From the NCBI RefSeq assembly GCF_900108025.1, contig NZ_FNUS01000008.1, positions 1 to 64,000 on the forward strand: a stretch of DNA of 64,000 bases, in the 5' to 3' direction. The number at the start of each line of letters is the position of its first letter. Within the stretch, counting starts at the first letter, position 1. Position numbers and translations under genes: made by a program. This stretch comes from Halpernia humi (GTDB lineage Bacteria > Bacteroidota > Bacteroidia > Flavobacteriales > Weeksellaceae). The notes under the pieces are model-generated. The model searched no databases and was not told the DNA's origin. It saw only the letters and a program-made list of their open reading frames with translations. Positions 24,671-33,161 of this stretch are shown here, one piece after another.

Positions 24671-26437
24671 ATGAATATTAAAGAACAACTTCAAAAAAGC
24701 CTTGGAGAAATAATAATTTCTATTTTTCAGGTTGATCAATTAGAACTTGAAGTTCAAGATAATAAAACCAATTTTGAAGGCGACTATACCATAGTTGTAT
24801 TTCCGCTGGTTAAAGTGGCACAAAGAAAACCAGAAGAGTTAGCGCTTCTTTTAGGTAATGAACTTGTCATCAAAACAAATTTTATAAAAAGTTTTATGGT
24901 TGAGAAAGGTTTCTTAAACGTCACTATTAAAGAAAGCTTTTTTCTAAAACAACTTGATTTCATTAGTAGTGAAATTGGCAAAAAAGTAAATAGAAACAAA
25001 ACCGTAATGGTAGAATATTCCTCGCCAAATACCAATAAACCACTTCATTTAGGGCATATCAGAAATAATCTTTTAGGATTTTCCATCGCGGAAATTTTGC
25101 AAGAAGACGGCTATAATGTCATCAAAACACAAGTTATAAATGATCGTGGTATTCATATTTGCAAATCTATGCTCGCTTGGGAAAAATGGGGAAATAACCA
25201 AACACCAGAAAGTGAACATCTAAAAGGGGATAAATTAGTTGGCAATTTTTATGTGAAATTTGATCAAGAATATAAAAAGCAAATTGCAGAATTAGTTGCA
25301 AATGGGCTAGATGAAGATGCTGCCAAAAAACAAGCACCTTTAATTTTAGAAGCCCAAGAAATGCTTCTAAAATGGGAGAAAAACGATCCGGAAGTGCGCA
25401 CACTTTGGAATAAAATGAATGCGTGGGTTTATAAAGGTTTTGAAGAAACTTATAAAAATTTAGGTGTTAATTTCGATCAAGTTCAATATGAAAGTCAGAC
25501 TTACATTTTAGGAAAAGACATTATTGAAGAAGGTTTAAATAAAAACGTGCTTTATAAAAGAGAAGATGGTTCCGTTTGGTGCGATCTTTCAGATGAAGGT
25601 TTAGACGAGAAATTATTGCTCCGTTCCGATGGAACCGCTGTTTATATGACCCAAGATTTAGGAACAGCAGTTCAAAGATTTAAAGAAAATAACATCTCAA
25701 AATTAATATACACCGTTGGAAATGAGCAGGATTATCATTTTCAGGTTTTATTTTTAATTCTAAAAAAATTAGGTTACACTTGGGCAAATCAACTCTTTCA
25801 CTTATCCTACGGAATGGTTGAATTACCCGATGGCAAAATGAAATCTCGCGAAGGAACAGTTGTGGATGCCGACGATTTGATGCTAGAAATGGTGGAAACG
25901 GCCAAAGCAAAAGCACAAGAATTGGGCAAATTAGAAAATCTTTCACCCGTAGAAAAAGAAGATTCTTACAAAACTGTTGGCTTAGGCGCGTTGAAATATT
26001 TTATGCTAAAGATAGATCCCAAGAAAAAAATGCTCTTCAATCCGGCCGAAAGTATAGATTTTCAGGGAAATACAGGTCCATTTATTCAATACACTTACGC
26101 TCGAATTCAATCATTGCTAAGCAAGGCGAATTTTAACGACAATCAAAAAATAAGTTCAGAAATTAAGATTAATACCTTTGAAAAAGAACTCATTCTTCAA
26201 CTTTCAAATTATAAAGATATAGTTTCAAAAGCGGCTGAAACATTGAGCCCGGCGCAAGTTGCCAACTATGTTTACGAATTAGTAAAATCTTACAACTCAT
26301 TTTATCAAAACAATAATATCATGAAATTAGAAGATGAAAATGAGAAGCAATTCAAACTAAAATTATCTGCAATTACGGCACAAACCATCAAAAAATGTTT
26401 GGCTTTATTGGGCATTGGTGTCGTAAACAGAATGTAG
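24671..26437 (+). CDS. argS: Arginyl-tRNA synthetase
   Basis: This 588-residue class I aminoacyl-tRNA synthetase charges tRNA-Arg. The N-terminal Add-1 domain is followed by VEYSSPNTNKPLHLGHIRNN (HIGH motif HLGH) at about residue 116, VNDRGIHI-type residues, the catalytic core, the KMSKS-equivalent MKSREGT (about 394) and a helical anticodon-binding domain (GPFIQYTYARIQSL onwards). The length is normal. It is monocistronic with a long structured leader. Confidence 0.97.
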   Translation: MNIKEQLQKSLGEIIISIFQVDQLELEVQDNKTNFEGDYTIVVFPLVKVAQRKPEELALLLGNELVIKTNFIKSFMVEKGFLNVTIKESFFLKQLDFISSEIGKKVNRNKTVMVEYSSPNTNKPLHLGHIRNNLLGFSIAEILQEDGYNVIKTQVINDRGIHICKSMLAWEKWGNNQTPESEHLKGDKLVGNFYVKFDQEYKKQIAELVANGLDEDAAKKQAPLILEAQEMLLKWEKNDPEVRTLWNKMNAWVYKGFEETYKNLGVNFDQVQYESQTYILGKDIIEEGLNKNVLYKREDGSVWCDLSDEGLDEKLLLRSDGTAVYMTQDLGTAVQRFKENNISKLIYTVGNEQDYHFQVLFLILKKLGYTWANQLFHLSYGMVELPDGKMKSREGTVVDADDLMLEMVETAKAKAQELGKLENLSPVEKEDSYKTVGLGALKYFMLKIDPKKKMLFNPAESIDFQGNTGPFIQYTYARIQSLLSKANFNDNQKISSEIKINTFEKELILQLSNYKDIVSKAAETLSPAQVANYVYELVKSYNSFYQNNNIMKLEDENEKQFKLKLSAITAQTIKKCLALLGIGVVNRM

Positions 26438-26442
26438 AATAT

Positions 26443-26600
26443 TTTGGGCGTGTCCCCTTTTTTTGGATCGGCGCTCGCTTCGCTCGCGCCGCTCCAAAAA
26501 AAGCGGTCGGTCTTCGGCTCCCACTTTTTTTATAATTTTTTTTGGAAAAAATTATAAAAAAGAGTTCCGCCTACGCCCTCACGCGGGAGCATTCATATTT
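26443..26600. repeat. Structured intergenic repeat after argS
   Basis: This holds two hairpins. The first has arms 26458-26474 and 26486-26502 (ten T/G/A pairs, one mismatch, then CGGCGC/GCGCCG). The second (26530-26557) is TTATAATTTTTT against AAAAAATTATAA. The G+C-rich remainder (GCGGTCGGTCTTCGGCTCCC, then GAGTTCCGCCTACGCCCTCA) is unlike the surrounding AT-rich DNA and resembles 3'-end repeats seen widely in Flavobacteriia. The first hairpin may also terminate argS. Confidence 0.65.
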
Positions 26601-26855
26601 TCAAAACTCGAAATCAGTAAAACTATTCTGCCTTTAAAGCATGAAAATTTGTGTACAAATAACTTTCATTAGTGTCACTTTTAATGATTAAACTAAATTT
26701 AATTTTTTGTAAAATAAAGTAGTAAAATCAATAGGAATGGGCTTAAGCTCATTTTTTTTGATTTTAAAATTAGTATTGGCTTTTAGTCAAAATAAATAAT
26801 TTCGGCTAAAGCCTTATATATTAACAGTTTATCTGTGAATTTTCCGAAAAATAAA

Positions 26856-26874
26856 ATTGCTCCGGAGGAGCAAT
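26856..26874. repeat. REP-like palindrome
   Basis: ATTGCTCC-GGA-GGAGCAAT is followed by ATCTTTGTAGAAAA. The core resembles the palindromes that flank the IS200-like transposase at 39183 (GCTCC-TAC-GGAGC), and TTTGTAGAAA also occurs upstream of that gene. It is probably a non-autonomous relative. No gene is seen in 26600-27078. Confidence 0.5.
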
Positions 26875-27033
26875 ATCTTTGTAGAAAAAATGAACAATAT
26901 TGAAAAAGAACTCCATTTTCAGAATAACTAAGTTCTTGCGCCTTTGCGTTTAACTTGATTTACGGCTAATTATGCAGCTTGTCTAAATGCACAACAGGTT
27001 AAATTATATCTTTAAAGCAAAATAAACTTTTGC

Positions 27034-27041
27034 TACTTTTG
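27034..27041 (+). promoter_or_regulatory. -7 promoter box of the menE-like gene
   Basis: TACTTTTG is an exact TAnnTTTG match 37 nt before the start codon. Confidence 0.6.
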
Positions 27042-27078
27042 TGGTTTATATAATACTTCAACATTTTGCTCTGAACTT

Positions 27079-28104
27079 ATGCTCATCGATTTCCAAAATT
27101 TTAATCTTGAAAAACTTGCTCCAAAAACTAAATTTGAGCATGACGTTTTAGATTTCATTAAACTTTGGTTTTTTGACGAAAAATATGTTTTCGTAAAAAC
27201 TTCCGGTTCCACGGGAACGCCAAAAATCATTCAAGTCGAAAAAGAAAAAATGCGTTCTTCTGCAAAAATGACTTGCGATTTTTTAAATTTAAAAGATGGA
27301 AATTCCGCTTTATTGTGTTTGCCAGTCGATTATATTTCTGGAAAAATGATGCTTGTGAGAGCAATAGAAAGAAACTTGAAAATTTTTGTTGAAAATTCTT
27401 CTTTAAAACCGTTAGAAAATTTCTCGGAAAAAATCGATTTTTGTGCGATGACGCCTTTGCAAGTTGAAAATTCTTTGGATAAAATACATCTCATTAAAAA
27501 ATTAATTATCGGTGGCGCAAAAGTTTCAGAGCAGTTAAAATTTAAAATATCTCAAATTCCAAATCTTAAATCTGAAATTTACGAAACCTACGGAATGAGC
27601 GAAACACTTTCTCACATTGCTTTAAAACAAATTGCGCCAGAAAGTGAAGAATTTTTCACCGTTTTTGAAGGCATTAAAATTTCATTAGATGAAAGAAATT
27701 GTCTAAATATTTTTGCTCCAATGTTGAATTCTGAAGTTTTGCAAACCAACGACATTGTAGAATTAGAAAATGAAAATCAGTTTAAATTTATAGGTCGAGC
27801 CGATTTTATAATCAATTCTGGCGGATTAAAAATTTCACCAGAAGTTTTAGAAAAATTAGTTAAAAAAGAAATTTCAAATGAACTCATTTTTGTTGGTATT
27901 AAAGATGAAATACTTGGCGAAAAATTGGTTTTGGCCATTGAAGGCGAAAAAGACGAACAGATTTTGGATAAAATAAAGACGATAAGTTCCCCGACCAAAA
28001 ATCAAGAACCAAAAGAAGTTGTATTTTTAAAAGAATTTCCACGTTCTGAAACAGGGAAAATTTTAAGATTAAAAACTAAAAAAATCATCGAGAATAATGA
28101 TTGA
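27079..28104 (+). CDS. menE: AMP-binding ligase, o-succinylbenzoate-CoA ligase-like
   Basis: This 341-residue adenylate-forming enzyme probably activates o-succinylbenzoate to its CoA ester in menaquinone synthesis. Motifs in order are the ATP-binding loop TSGSTGTPK (about 44-52), YETYGMSETLSH (A5), FIGRADFIINSGGLKISP (A8) and the catalytic-lysine end RSETGKIL. It is shorter than typical MenE (about 450-500), lacking much of the N-terminal subdomain, as in many Bacteroidota versions. No other men gene is nearby, so the substrate is an inference. It overlaps arfB by 8 nt. Confidence 0.82.
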   Translation: MLIDFQNFNLEKLAPKTKFEHDVLDFIKLWFFDEKYVFVKTSGSTGTPKIIQVEKEKMRSSAKMTCDFLNLKDGNSALLCLPVDYISGKMMLVRAIERNLKIFVENSSLKPLENFSEKIDFCAMTPLQVENSLDKIHLIKKLIIGGAKVSEQLKFKISQIPNLKSEIYETYGMSETLSHIALKQIAPESEEFFTVFEGIKISLDERNCLNIFAPMLNSEVLQTNDIVELENENQFKFIGRADFIINSGGLKISPEVLEKLVKKEISNELIFVGIKDEILGEKLVLAIEGEKDEQILDKIKTISSPTKNQEPKEVVFLKEFPRSETGKILRLKTKKIIENND

Positions 28105-28492
28105 TTTTTCTACAGAATTATTTTACAAAACTTCCCGCAGCAGCGGCGCAGGCGGGCAAAACGTGAATAAAGTAGAAACCGCAGTTACCGTGATGTGGAA
28201 AGGCGGCGAAAGCCAGTTTTTCTCAAGTTTTCAAAAATCGCGGATTTACGATAAATTAATCAACAGAATCAATTCTGAAGGTGTTTTGCAACTCACTGTT
28301 TCTGAAACTAGAACGCAGTATCAAAATAAAAAATTGGCTACTGAAAAAATTTTGGAATTGGTAAATTCGGCTTTAATTATTCCCAAAAAACGGCTGAAAA
28401 CCAAACCTTCAAAATCTAAAATCCAGAAACGCTTGAACGATAAAAAGAAATTATCCGAGAAAAAAATCAACCGAAATTTTCGGGGAGAATGA
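28097..28492 (+). CDS. arfB: Alternative ribosome-rescue factor ArfB (peptidyl-tRNA hydrolase)
   Basis: This 131-residue class I release-factor homologue without codon-recognition domains frees ribosomes stalled on truncated mRNA. The catalytic GGQ motif lies in SRSSGAGGQNVNKVETAV (about residues 14-31). The C-terminal tail is strongly basic (KKRLKTKPSKSKIQKRLNDK), as needed to occupy the empty mRNA channel. It is translationally coupled to the menE-like gene (8-nt overlap). The main rescue system, tmRNA, is also in this window. Confidence 0.93.
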   Translation: MIDFSTELFYKTSRSSGAGGQNVNKVETAVTVMWKGGESQFFSSFQKSRIYDKLINRINSEGVLQLTVSETRTQYQNKKLATEKILELVNSALIIPKKRLKTKPSKSKIQKRLNDKKKLSEKKINRNFRGE

Positions 28493-28511
28493 AATTTCGT
28501 TTAAACCTAAA

Positions 28512-28545
28512 AAACCTCATAGGTTTTATAAAACCTATGAGGTTT
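28512..28545. terminator. Bidirectional terminator
   Basis: Perfect arms AAACCTCATAGGTTTT / AAAACCTATGAGGTTT form a stem of about 16 bp between the convergent arfB and alkyltransferase-like genes. Confidence 0.8.
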
Positions 28546-28577
28546 CACTTAATCAAACCTTTAAGGTTTGTATTTGA

Positions 28578-28883
28578 CTACAATTCCTCCAAAGGATTCC
28601 AAAAGATTTTTTTAAAATTTTGAATCTTATTGCCTTCAACCGAAACACCTTCTTTTTCCAATTTTTTAGTAAATTTTTCCAAACAATCGGCCGTGATAAA
28701 ACCCGAAGCATTGCAAACCCGATGCGCCGGAAAATCTTCCTCATAATTGCGCAAGGCATTTCCAACATGCCGTGAATGATTGGGAAAACCGACCGCTTTT
28801 GCAATCGCGCCATAAGAAGTGACTCTTCCTTTTGGGATTAATTTTATGATTTCAAAAACCTGTTCTTTAAAAAGTGGATGCAT
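28578..28883 (-). CDS. Alkyltransferase-like (ATL/MGMT-family) protein without the active cysteine
   Basis: This 101-residue DNA-repair-related protein carries the winged-helix O6-alkylguanine transferase fold: FEIIKLIPKGRVTSYGAIAK, then SRHVGNALRN. The alkyl-acceptor motif PCHRV reads PAHRV, so the reactive cysteine is replaced by alanine. Such alkyltransferase-like proteins bind alkylated guanine and hand it to nucleotide excision repair. The start at MHPLFKEQ avoids overlap with the upstream VOC gene; a start 18 codons earlier is possible. It is probably co-transcribed with the VOC gene. Confidence 0.88.
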   Translation of the reverse strand: MHPLFKEQVFEIIKLIPKGRVTSYGAIAKAVGFPNHSRHVGNALRNYEEDFPAHRVCNASGFITADCLEKFTKKLEKEGVSVEGNKIQNFKKIFWNPLEEL

Positions 28884-28902
28884 TTTAAAATTTAGAATTT
28901 TT

Positions 28903-29361
28903 TTAGTTTTCTTCAGTAATTTTAGTCCATTCTTCATAAGAAATCACTCCCAATTCTGGTCTTTCTTTTTGGTCTAAAATACAAATAAATTCCAAAATAT
29001 GTCCATCTGGATCATTAAAGTAAATGGCAATTGCAGGCATCCACGAAAAAACCATTGGCCTGTCTGTTCCATCTTTTAAAAAATTGTAGGGTTTAAGTTG
29101 GTGTTTATTTAAAAAATCTGTCGCTTGGTTCAAAATAAATTCTTTGTCGCACCGAAAAGCAAAATGCCGAATATCAATTTCTGATTTTGGCTTTTCCCAA
29201 AGTCCCAACATTGCTTCTTTTGGTTGTCCTATCCAAAAGAATGCGGCTCTTCTTTTTTCTTCAAAATAACATTGTTTTAATCCGAGAATGTTTTTATAAA
29301 AATCAATTGAAGTTTCTAAATTTTCGACATACAAATGCGTTTCGTAAAGTCCTTTTATCAT
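28903..29361 (-). CDS. VOC-family (glyoxalase/dioxygenase-fold) protein
   Basis: This 152-residue metalloprotein of the vicinal-oxygen-chelate fold has an N-terminal LYETHLYVENLETSIDFYKN, a middle FWIGQPKEAMLGLW, and a second beta-alpha-beta half ending IYFNDPDGHILEFI, the usual metal-ligand Glu region. The paired half-modules and length fit glyoxalase/bleomycin-resistance-like proteins. The specific substrate cannot be told. It lies upstream of the alkyltransferase-like gene on the same strand. Confidence 0.85.
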   Translation of the reverse strand: MIKGLYETHLYVENLETSIDFYKNILGLKQCYFEEKRRAAFFWIGQPKEAMLGLWEKPKSEIDIRHFAFRCDKEFILNQATDFLNKHQLKPYNFLKDGTDRPMVFSWMPAIAIYFNDPDGHILEFICILDQKERPELGVISYEEWTKITEEN

Positions 29362-29512
29362 AGGTTTTTTTATTTTTATTATTCTTTTACTTAAGTATTT
29401 TTGGATTTAGCATTCGGATTAACGTTAAATTAGTGTACTAATTTTCTTTTAATTATAATTAAATCGATAGAGCGAAAAATCAACTGTTTTTAATGGTAGG
29501 ACAATTTCCCAA

Positions 29513-29640
29513 CGGTTTTGTATATGATACGTTGCGTGGTTTAGTACGTAATTTAGCAAATAAAAACCGAATAGAAAATCCGCGAGGATTTTCGTAAATA
29601 GGCGAGTACTAGCAATGGATTATATACGTTGTTACCTGCC
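29513..29640. repeat. Folded boundary element, 3' side of the STAND gene cassette
   Basis: This contains several nested palindromes: CGGTTTT/AAAACCG (29513-29519, 29563-29569), TAGTAC/GTACTA (29542-29547, 29606-29611) and a perfect hairpin GAAAATCC-GCGA-GGATTTTC (29574-29593). Near-repeats TACGTTGCGTGG and TACGTTGTTACC are at its two ends. It terminates in GTTACCTGCC, 4 nt outside the stop codon of the STAND gene, which is the inverted copy of GGCAGGTAAC at 31982-31991. No gene is seen in 29362-29644. Confidence 0.7.
29631..29640. repeat. 10-bp inverted boundary repeat (left)
   Basis: GTTACCTGCC is a perfect inverted match of 31982-31991. Together they enclose the STAND gene and almost nothing else. 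Confidence 0.65.
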
Positions 29641-29644
29641 GTTT

Positions 29645-31945
29645 TTATTCTTCAGCCAATCCATCAAATAGGTTTGAAATAAATTGTTCTTCTCTTTCCA
29701 TTGCTTCTTCATACTCTTGAGCTTCATAAGAATAATCCATATCCTCTTTTTCCATTTTTCTATCAATTTCGTCCATTAATTCAGCGTGCTTTTCTGATAG
29801 ATTATTAATTTCTGCGTCTAGCAAATAATCAAAATCCTTTTCTAATTCTTTTAGTTCATCGATTAGTTGCTCATATTGGTTAACTTCTGTTGAGTCAATT
29901 TCATATTCTACCACTTCCTCGATTTTGTTTACAAACTTTGGACTTGATACAAAATCCTCATACTCATCGGAAAATAATTCTTTGAGTGAAGAGAAATCCT
30001 TCAGGGATTCTATCGAATTTACTTTTTTGGCGAAGTCTTTTATCAGTTTTTCACTACTAATTATTATCTCATTCTTTTTAAGTTTTTTTAATAATTTAAT
30101 ATAGGATTTTCGCTCACTATATCCCTCAAATTCAGGTTCAATACTCTGCTGAAATTCTTGAATTACAAAATCATATAATTTTTGATTTGATGAATTTTCT
30201 AATTCTTCCAATATTTGGATTAGAAATGAATATTTAAACCCATCTGTCTTGTACCATCCAAATCGATTGCTATTAGCAAAATTTGCTCTGTAGATATATG
30301 AGGATTTGAATAAAGTGAAATCCGAAATAATTTTATCTACATATTTTTCTAGAAGATTATTATTTAATGATATTCTTCGGTTAAATTCATTTTCGGATTT
30401 ATCAAAAGTAAAAATTCTAAAAAATTGACTTACAAAAGAAAAAGAGTTTATTAAATCTTCGATTAATTCATTTTTACCTTTGACATAGTTTATTAAGAAA
30501 TCTTGTATTGATGGGTTTTGAAACTCAATTGCAATTTTTTTGTAAGAATCCATTTTAGTACTAATGAAAGTACTCTCTAGTTCTTTAATTATTTTTCTAA
30601 ACTCAATAGAATCTATTTTTAAAGGATACTTCTGGACATTGGCAATAATAAATGAGTTAAGTGCAATTCTTAAATCCTCTAAAAGAACAGGTGTTCCAAT
30701 AGTTGATAAAATTAAAAGAGTAATTTGAGAACCTTTTGAAATTGTATTTTCAAAAGCGTGAAGCCAAACGCTTTCCGGATTATCAAAGAAAGATAAAATT
30801 GTTTTTGAAAATTCTTCTGGTTCACAATCATCCCAAAATTGATTTTGTACAAATGTTTCAATTATTCTAGGGTTATAACTTCTATGTTCGATAAGCTTTA
30901 CGTAGCTTTTGTTTTTAACAAGATTTTGAATATGCTTTTTCGGTACATCAGCAAAAAAGAGGTGATTATATAAAATCTCTGCTTTAATAATTTTGGTGTA
31001 TTTTGACAAATCCAAAGTACATTTAACTAATTCCAATGCTGGATTATTTAGAGATTCAAAAGAATTTTTGGCTTGATTTAATATATATTCTCGCGTAGCG
31101 AGAATGAATATTTTATTCTTCGATTTTCTTATTTTTTCTATGAATTTCAATAATTTACTGTCCTCATTCACTGATAATCCAGTTTCTAAAAAGTTTCTCC
31201 CGAGAAAATCATCAAAAAAGAATATTTGTTTTTTGCCGTCTTCGTAATATGAATAAGCATCATTTATGCTATCAGATACATAAACGAAGTCGTCAAAGTC
31301 TTTGGCTAAAAGTCTATAAACTAGCATTCTTGACAATGTTGTTTTTCCAATTCCTGGAATTCCAGAAATTATCACATAATTATTCGTTTTTATAATATCT
31401 AAAGCTTCTTTAAAACTATTGTTTTGAACATAGACTTTTAAAGTTTCTTTTATTTCGTCAAGTTCAAATTTCGATTGATTATATACTGTGCTGTTAATAA
31501 GTCTATTTAGGATATTTGTGCTAGTGAGCCATAGCTTATAATACTTTTCTTCAATTTTTGGATGCAATCCTAAAAGATTATTTAAATCCGTTTGTCCTAA
31601 TATATCTTCTGTTGACTTAATGAAGGGGTGAAATAATTTCAGTATTTCTGCTTTATTTGGTGGTGTTAGACCTACGCTAGTGGTAATAATATATCTATCA
31701 GGTTTTAAAGATTGTACACTTTTTAATTCATTCTTTAAAGTAGATTTTAAATCACTATACTTTGTATATCTTTTTGCTTGGACGATTATGTTTTCGTCTT
31801 TATTAATCGTGGCTCTCAAGTCAATTCCGCCATCTTGTCCACTTGTAAAACTTTCAAAAAATACATCAAGTTTTTCTTGCAGAATATCTCTAGAAAAATT
31901 TTCAAATTCAAATGATGATAGGTTCAAGAAGTTATATTCATTCAT
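29645..31945 (-). CDS. Mrr-like restriction nuclease fused to a STAND P-loop NTPase (probable anti-phage protein)
   Basis: This 766-residue protein has an N-terminal PD-(D/E)xK nuclease of the Mrr/restriction type (about 1-115; SGQDGGIDLRA with Asp42, then IIVQAKRY with Gln56-x-Lys58). A P-loop NTPase follows: Walker A GIPGIGKTTL (about 195-204) and Walker-B-like QIFFFDDFLG near 237, resembling the nSTAND3 group. The long helical C-terminus ends in a very acidic stretch. Such nuclease-STAND fusions act as single-gene defence systems that sense phage proteins and then cut DNA; that role is inferred. The gene stands alone between inverted repeats, with no obvious promoter of its own inside them. 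Confidence 0.85.
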   Translation of the reverse strand: MNEYNFLNLSSFEFENFSRDILQEKLDVFFESFTSGQDGGIDLRATINKDENIIVQAKRYTKYSDLKSTLKNELKSVQSLKPDRYIITTSVGLTPPNKAEILKLFHPFIKSTEDILGQTDLNNLLGLHPKIEEKYYKLWLTSTNILNRLINSTVYNQSKFELDEIKETLKVYVQNNSFKEALDIIKTNNYVIISGIPGIGKTTLSRMLVYRLLAKDFDDFVYVSDSINDAYSYYEDGKKQIFFFDDFLGRNFLETGLSVNEDSKLLKFIEKIRKSKNKIFILATREYILNQAKNSFESLNNPALELVKCTLDLSKYTKIIKAEILYNHLFFADVPKKHIQNLVKNKSYVKLIEHRSYNPRIIETFVQNQFWDDCEPEEFSKTILSFFDNPESVWLHAFENTISKGSQITLLILSTIGTPVLLEDLRIALNSFIIANVQKYPLKIDSIEFRKIIKELESTFISTKMDSYKKIAIEFQNPSIQDFLINYVKGKNELIEDLINSFSFVSQFFRIFTFDKSENEFNRRISLNNNLLEKYVDKIISDFTLFKSSYIYRANFANSNRFGWYKTDGFKYSFLIQILEELENSSNQKLYDFVIQEFQQSIEPEFEGYSERKSYIKLLKKLKKNEIIISSEKLIKDFAKKVNSIESLKDFSSLKELFSDEYEDFVSSPKFVNKIEEVVEYEIDSTEVNQYEQLIDELKELEKDFDYLLDAEINNLSEKHAELMDEIDRKMEKEDMDYSYEAQEYEEAMEREEQFISNLFDGLAEE

Positions 31946-31981
31946 TAGTGTTTGTCGTTTTATTCTAGGGTTTGTTTAAAT

Positions 31982-31991
31982 GGCAGGTAAC
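31982..31991. repeat. 10-bp inverted boundary repeat (right)
   Basis: GGCAGGTAAC lies 36 nt upstream of the STAND gene start and is the exact reverse complement of 29631-29640. Confidence 0.65.
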
Positions 31992-32147
31992 GTACGGCTG
32001 GGCTTTGTCGTCGTTCTGAAAAGGAAGTTGAAAACTTCTTTTTCAGAATGCGTCAAAGGCGACAGTTGTGAAAACGTCGTGCGAATGCAACGATGGTTTC
32101 ACAATTGTCGGCCCACGCCGCCGCACGAATCCTTTCGTGTGGTTTTT
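31992..32147. repeat. Folded three-way-junction DNA/RNA element
   Basis: An outer stem CGGC-TGGGC/GCCCA(C)GCCG (31995-32003 with 32111-32120) encloses two long hairpins. One has 16-bp arms at 32014-32029 and 32033-32048 with a 3-nt loop. The other has 21-bp arms at 32060-32080 and 32090-32110 with two G-T pairs, one mismatch and a 9-nt loop. A third, terminator-like hairpin (CCGCACGAA/TTCGTGTGG, 32121-32142) with a T-run follows. It is GC-richer than its surroundings and carries no credible gene; the 65-codon frame across it is incidental. Confidence 0.75.
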
Positions 32148-32337
32148 GTAATTATAAAATATAGTTCTTACTTCTGAAATTCTTTCTATTTCTAAATCAA
32201 TTTTTCATTTATACCTTTTCTTATATTCTAACGACACGATGCAATCGTGCGGGAGCAAGGGCAGAAATGAAAGAATTTACTATTTCTAATTTCTCTACTT
32301 TTTTGGTTTGCAAATCCGCGACATCTGAAGTAGTTTA

Positions 32338-32865
32338 TTATTTTCGCAATTCGGTATCTTTGGCGATATACGCTTCAAAAACAGTTCCTGCTTTGTATTT
32401 TGCTCCTTTTCCGGGTATTAATAATCCTAATGGATTTACTGCGGTAGCAACTCCAACAATTACACCTGAACCCTTTAAATTTTTTGAAGTTTGGCCTATT
32501 AATTTTATAACTTGTCCGTTATCAAGGTAGAGATAATCAAGTGAAAACCCTAATTTTCCTTTTCTTCCTAAAACTCCACTCGCTCTTGCTTCCGTAACTG
32601 TACCCATCACTTTTGCGCCTGGTGCAACTACAACTTGGTCTCCAACCACTAATGGTTGGTTAAGTATTAATTCTACTTGATCTCCTACCTTCATACTTCC
32701 TCCACGAATTTCACTTTTCAAAGACGCTTTAACAAGTGTTCCTTCAGGAAGAATTATTTTTTGTGAGTTCTGGGAAGTTTGTTGCACATTTTCAACTTTA
32801 GTTTGTGTTTGAGCGTAAGAAAATGTTGCAACTAAAAGAGTAAATTGAATAAAAATTCTTTTCAT
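32338..32865 (-). CDS. Secreted protein of unknown function
   Basis: This 175-residue protein has a signal peptide (about residues 1-18, ending SYA-Q). The mature part is a glycine/valine-rich beta domain: LPEGTLVKASLKSEIRGGSM, VGDQVELILNQPLVVGDQVV, then APGAKVMGTVTEARASG and GRKGKLGFSLDYLYLDNGQV. The pattern looks like a small periplasmic beta-barrel found in many Bacteroidota. No catalytic motif is seen. It is monocistronic, and the 110 nt upstream are AT-rich without an exact promoter match. Confidence 0.7.
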   Translation of the reverse strand: MKRIFIQFTLLVATFSYAQTQTKVENVQQTSQNSQKIILPEGTLVKASLKSEIRGGSMKVGDQVELILNQPLVVGDQVVVAPGAKVMGTVTEARASGVLGRKGKLGFSLDYLYLDNGQVIKLIGQTSKNLKGSGVIVGVATAVNPLGLLIPGKGAKYKAGTVFEAYIAKDTELRK

Positions 32866-33087
32866 TTGTTAATTATTTAATTTTATTATTTATATAAAGT
32901 ATTGGTATTAATTATTTTATAAAATTATAGCAAACTTATTTAAAAGTAAAACTACTTTCATATTTTATCTAGATGTCAAATTTAAAAAAATAAACATTAT
33001 GATAGTTGCGGTAAACCGCAAACAGATGAATTATTTTTTGTTTAACTAAACTTTCTTCTCGTGGAAAGAAAAACCACCCGAAATTCT

Positions 33088-33161
33088 AGCCCCGATTGTA
33101 GTGGAAATCCTTTTATCCCGATTTTAAATCGGGATAAAAGATTGTAACGGAAAGCGGGACC
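33088..33161 (+). repeat. Palindromic intergenic repeat with variable stem (copy 1)
   Basis: Conserved arms AGCCCCGATTGTAGTGGAAA and AAGATTGTAACGGAAAGCGG surround a perfect 15-bp hairpin (33110-33140, CTTTTATCCCGATTT and its complement). The copy at 53750-53822 has the same arms in inverted orientation but a different, equally perfect stem. It is a Flavobacteriia-type repeat of unknown role. The rest of 32866-33299 has no gene; short direct repeats of the GCTTCGTTCCTC type lie at 33213-33272. Confidence 0.7.

Noticed and set aside
26463-26672. Short frame in the GC-rich repeat after argS
   Set aside because: Arg/Ser-rich translation of hairpin DNA, no support as a gene.
31980-32177. 65-codon frame over the folded element, and a retron reading of that element
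   Set aside because: The frame runs through long inverted repeats, as expected by chance. No reverse transcriptase is present nearby, so a retron cannot be supported.
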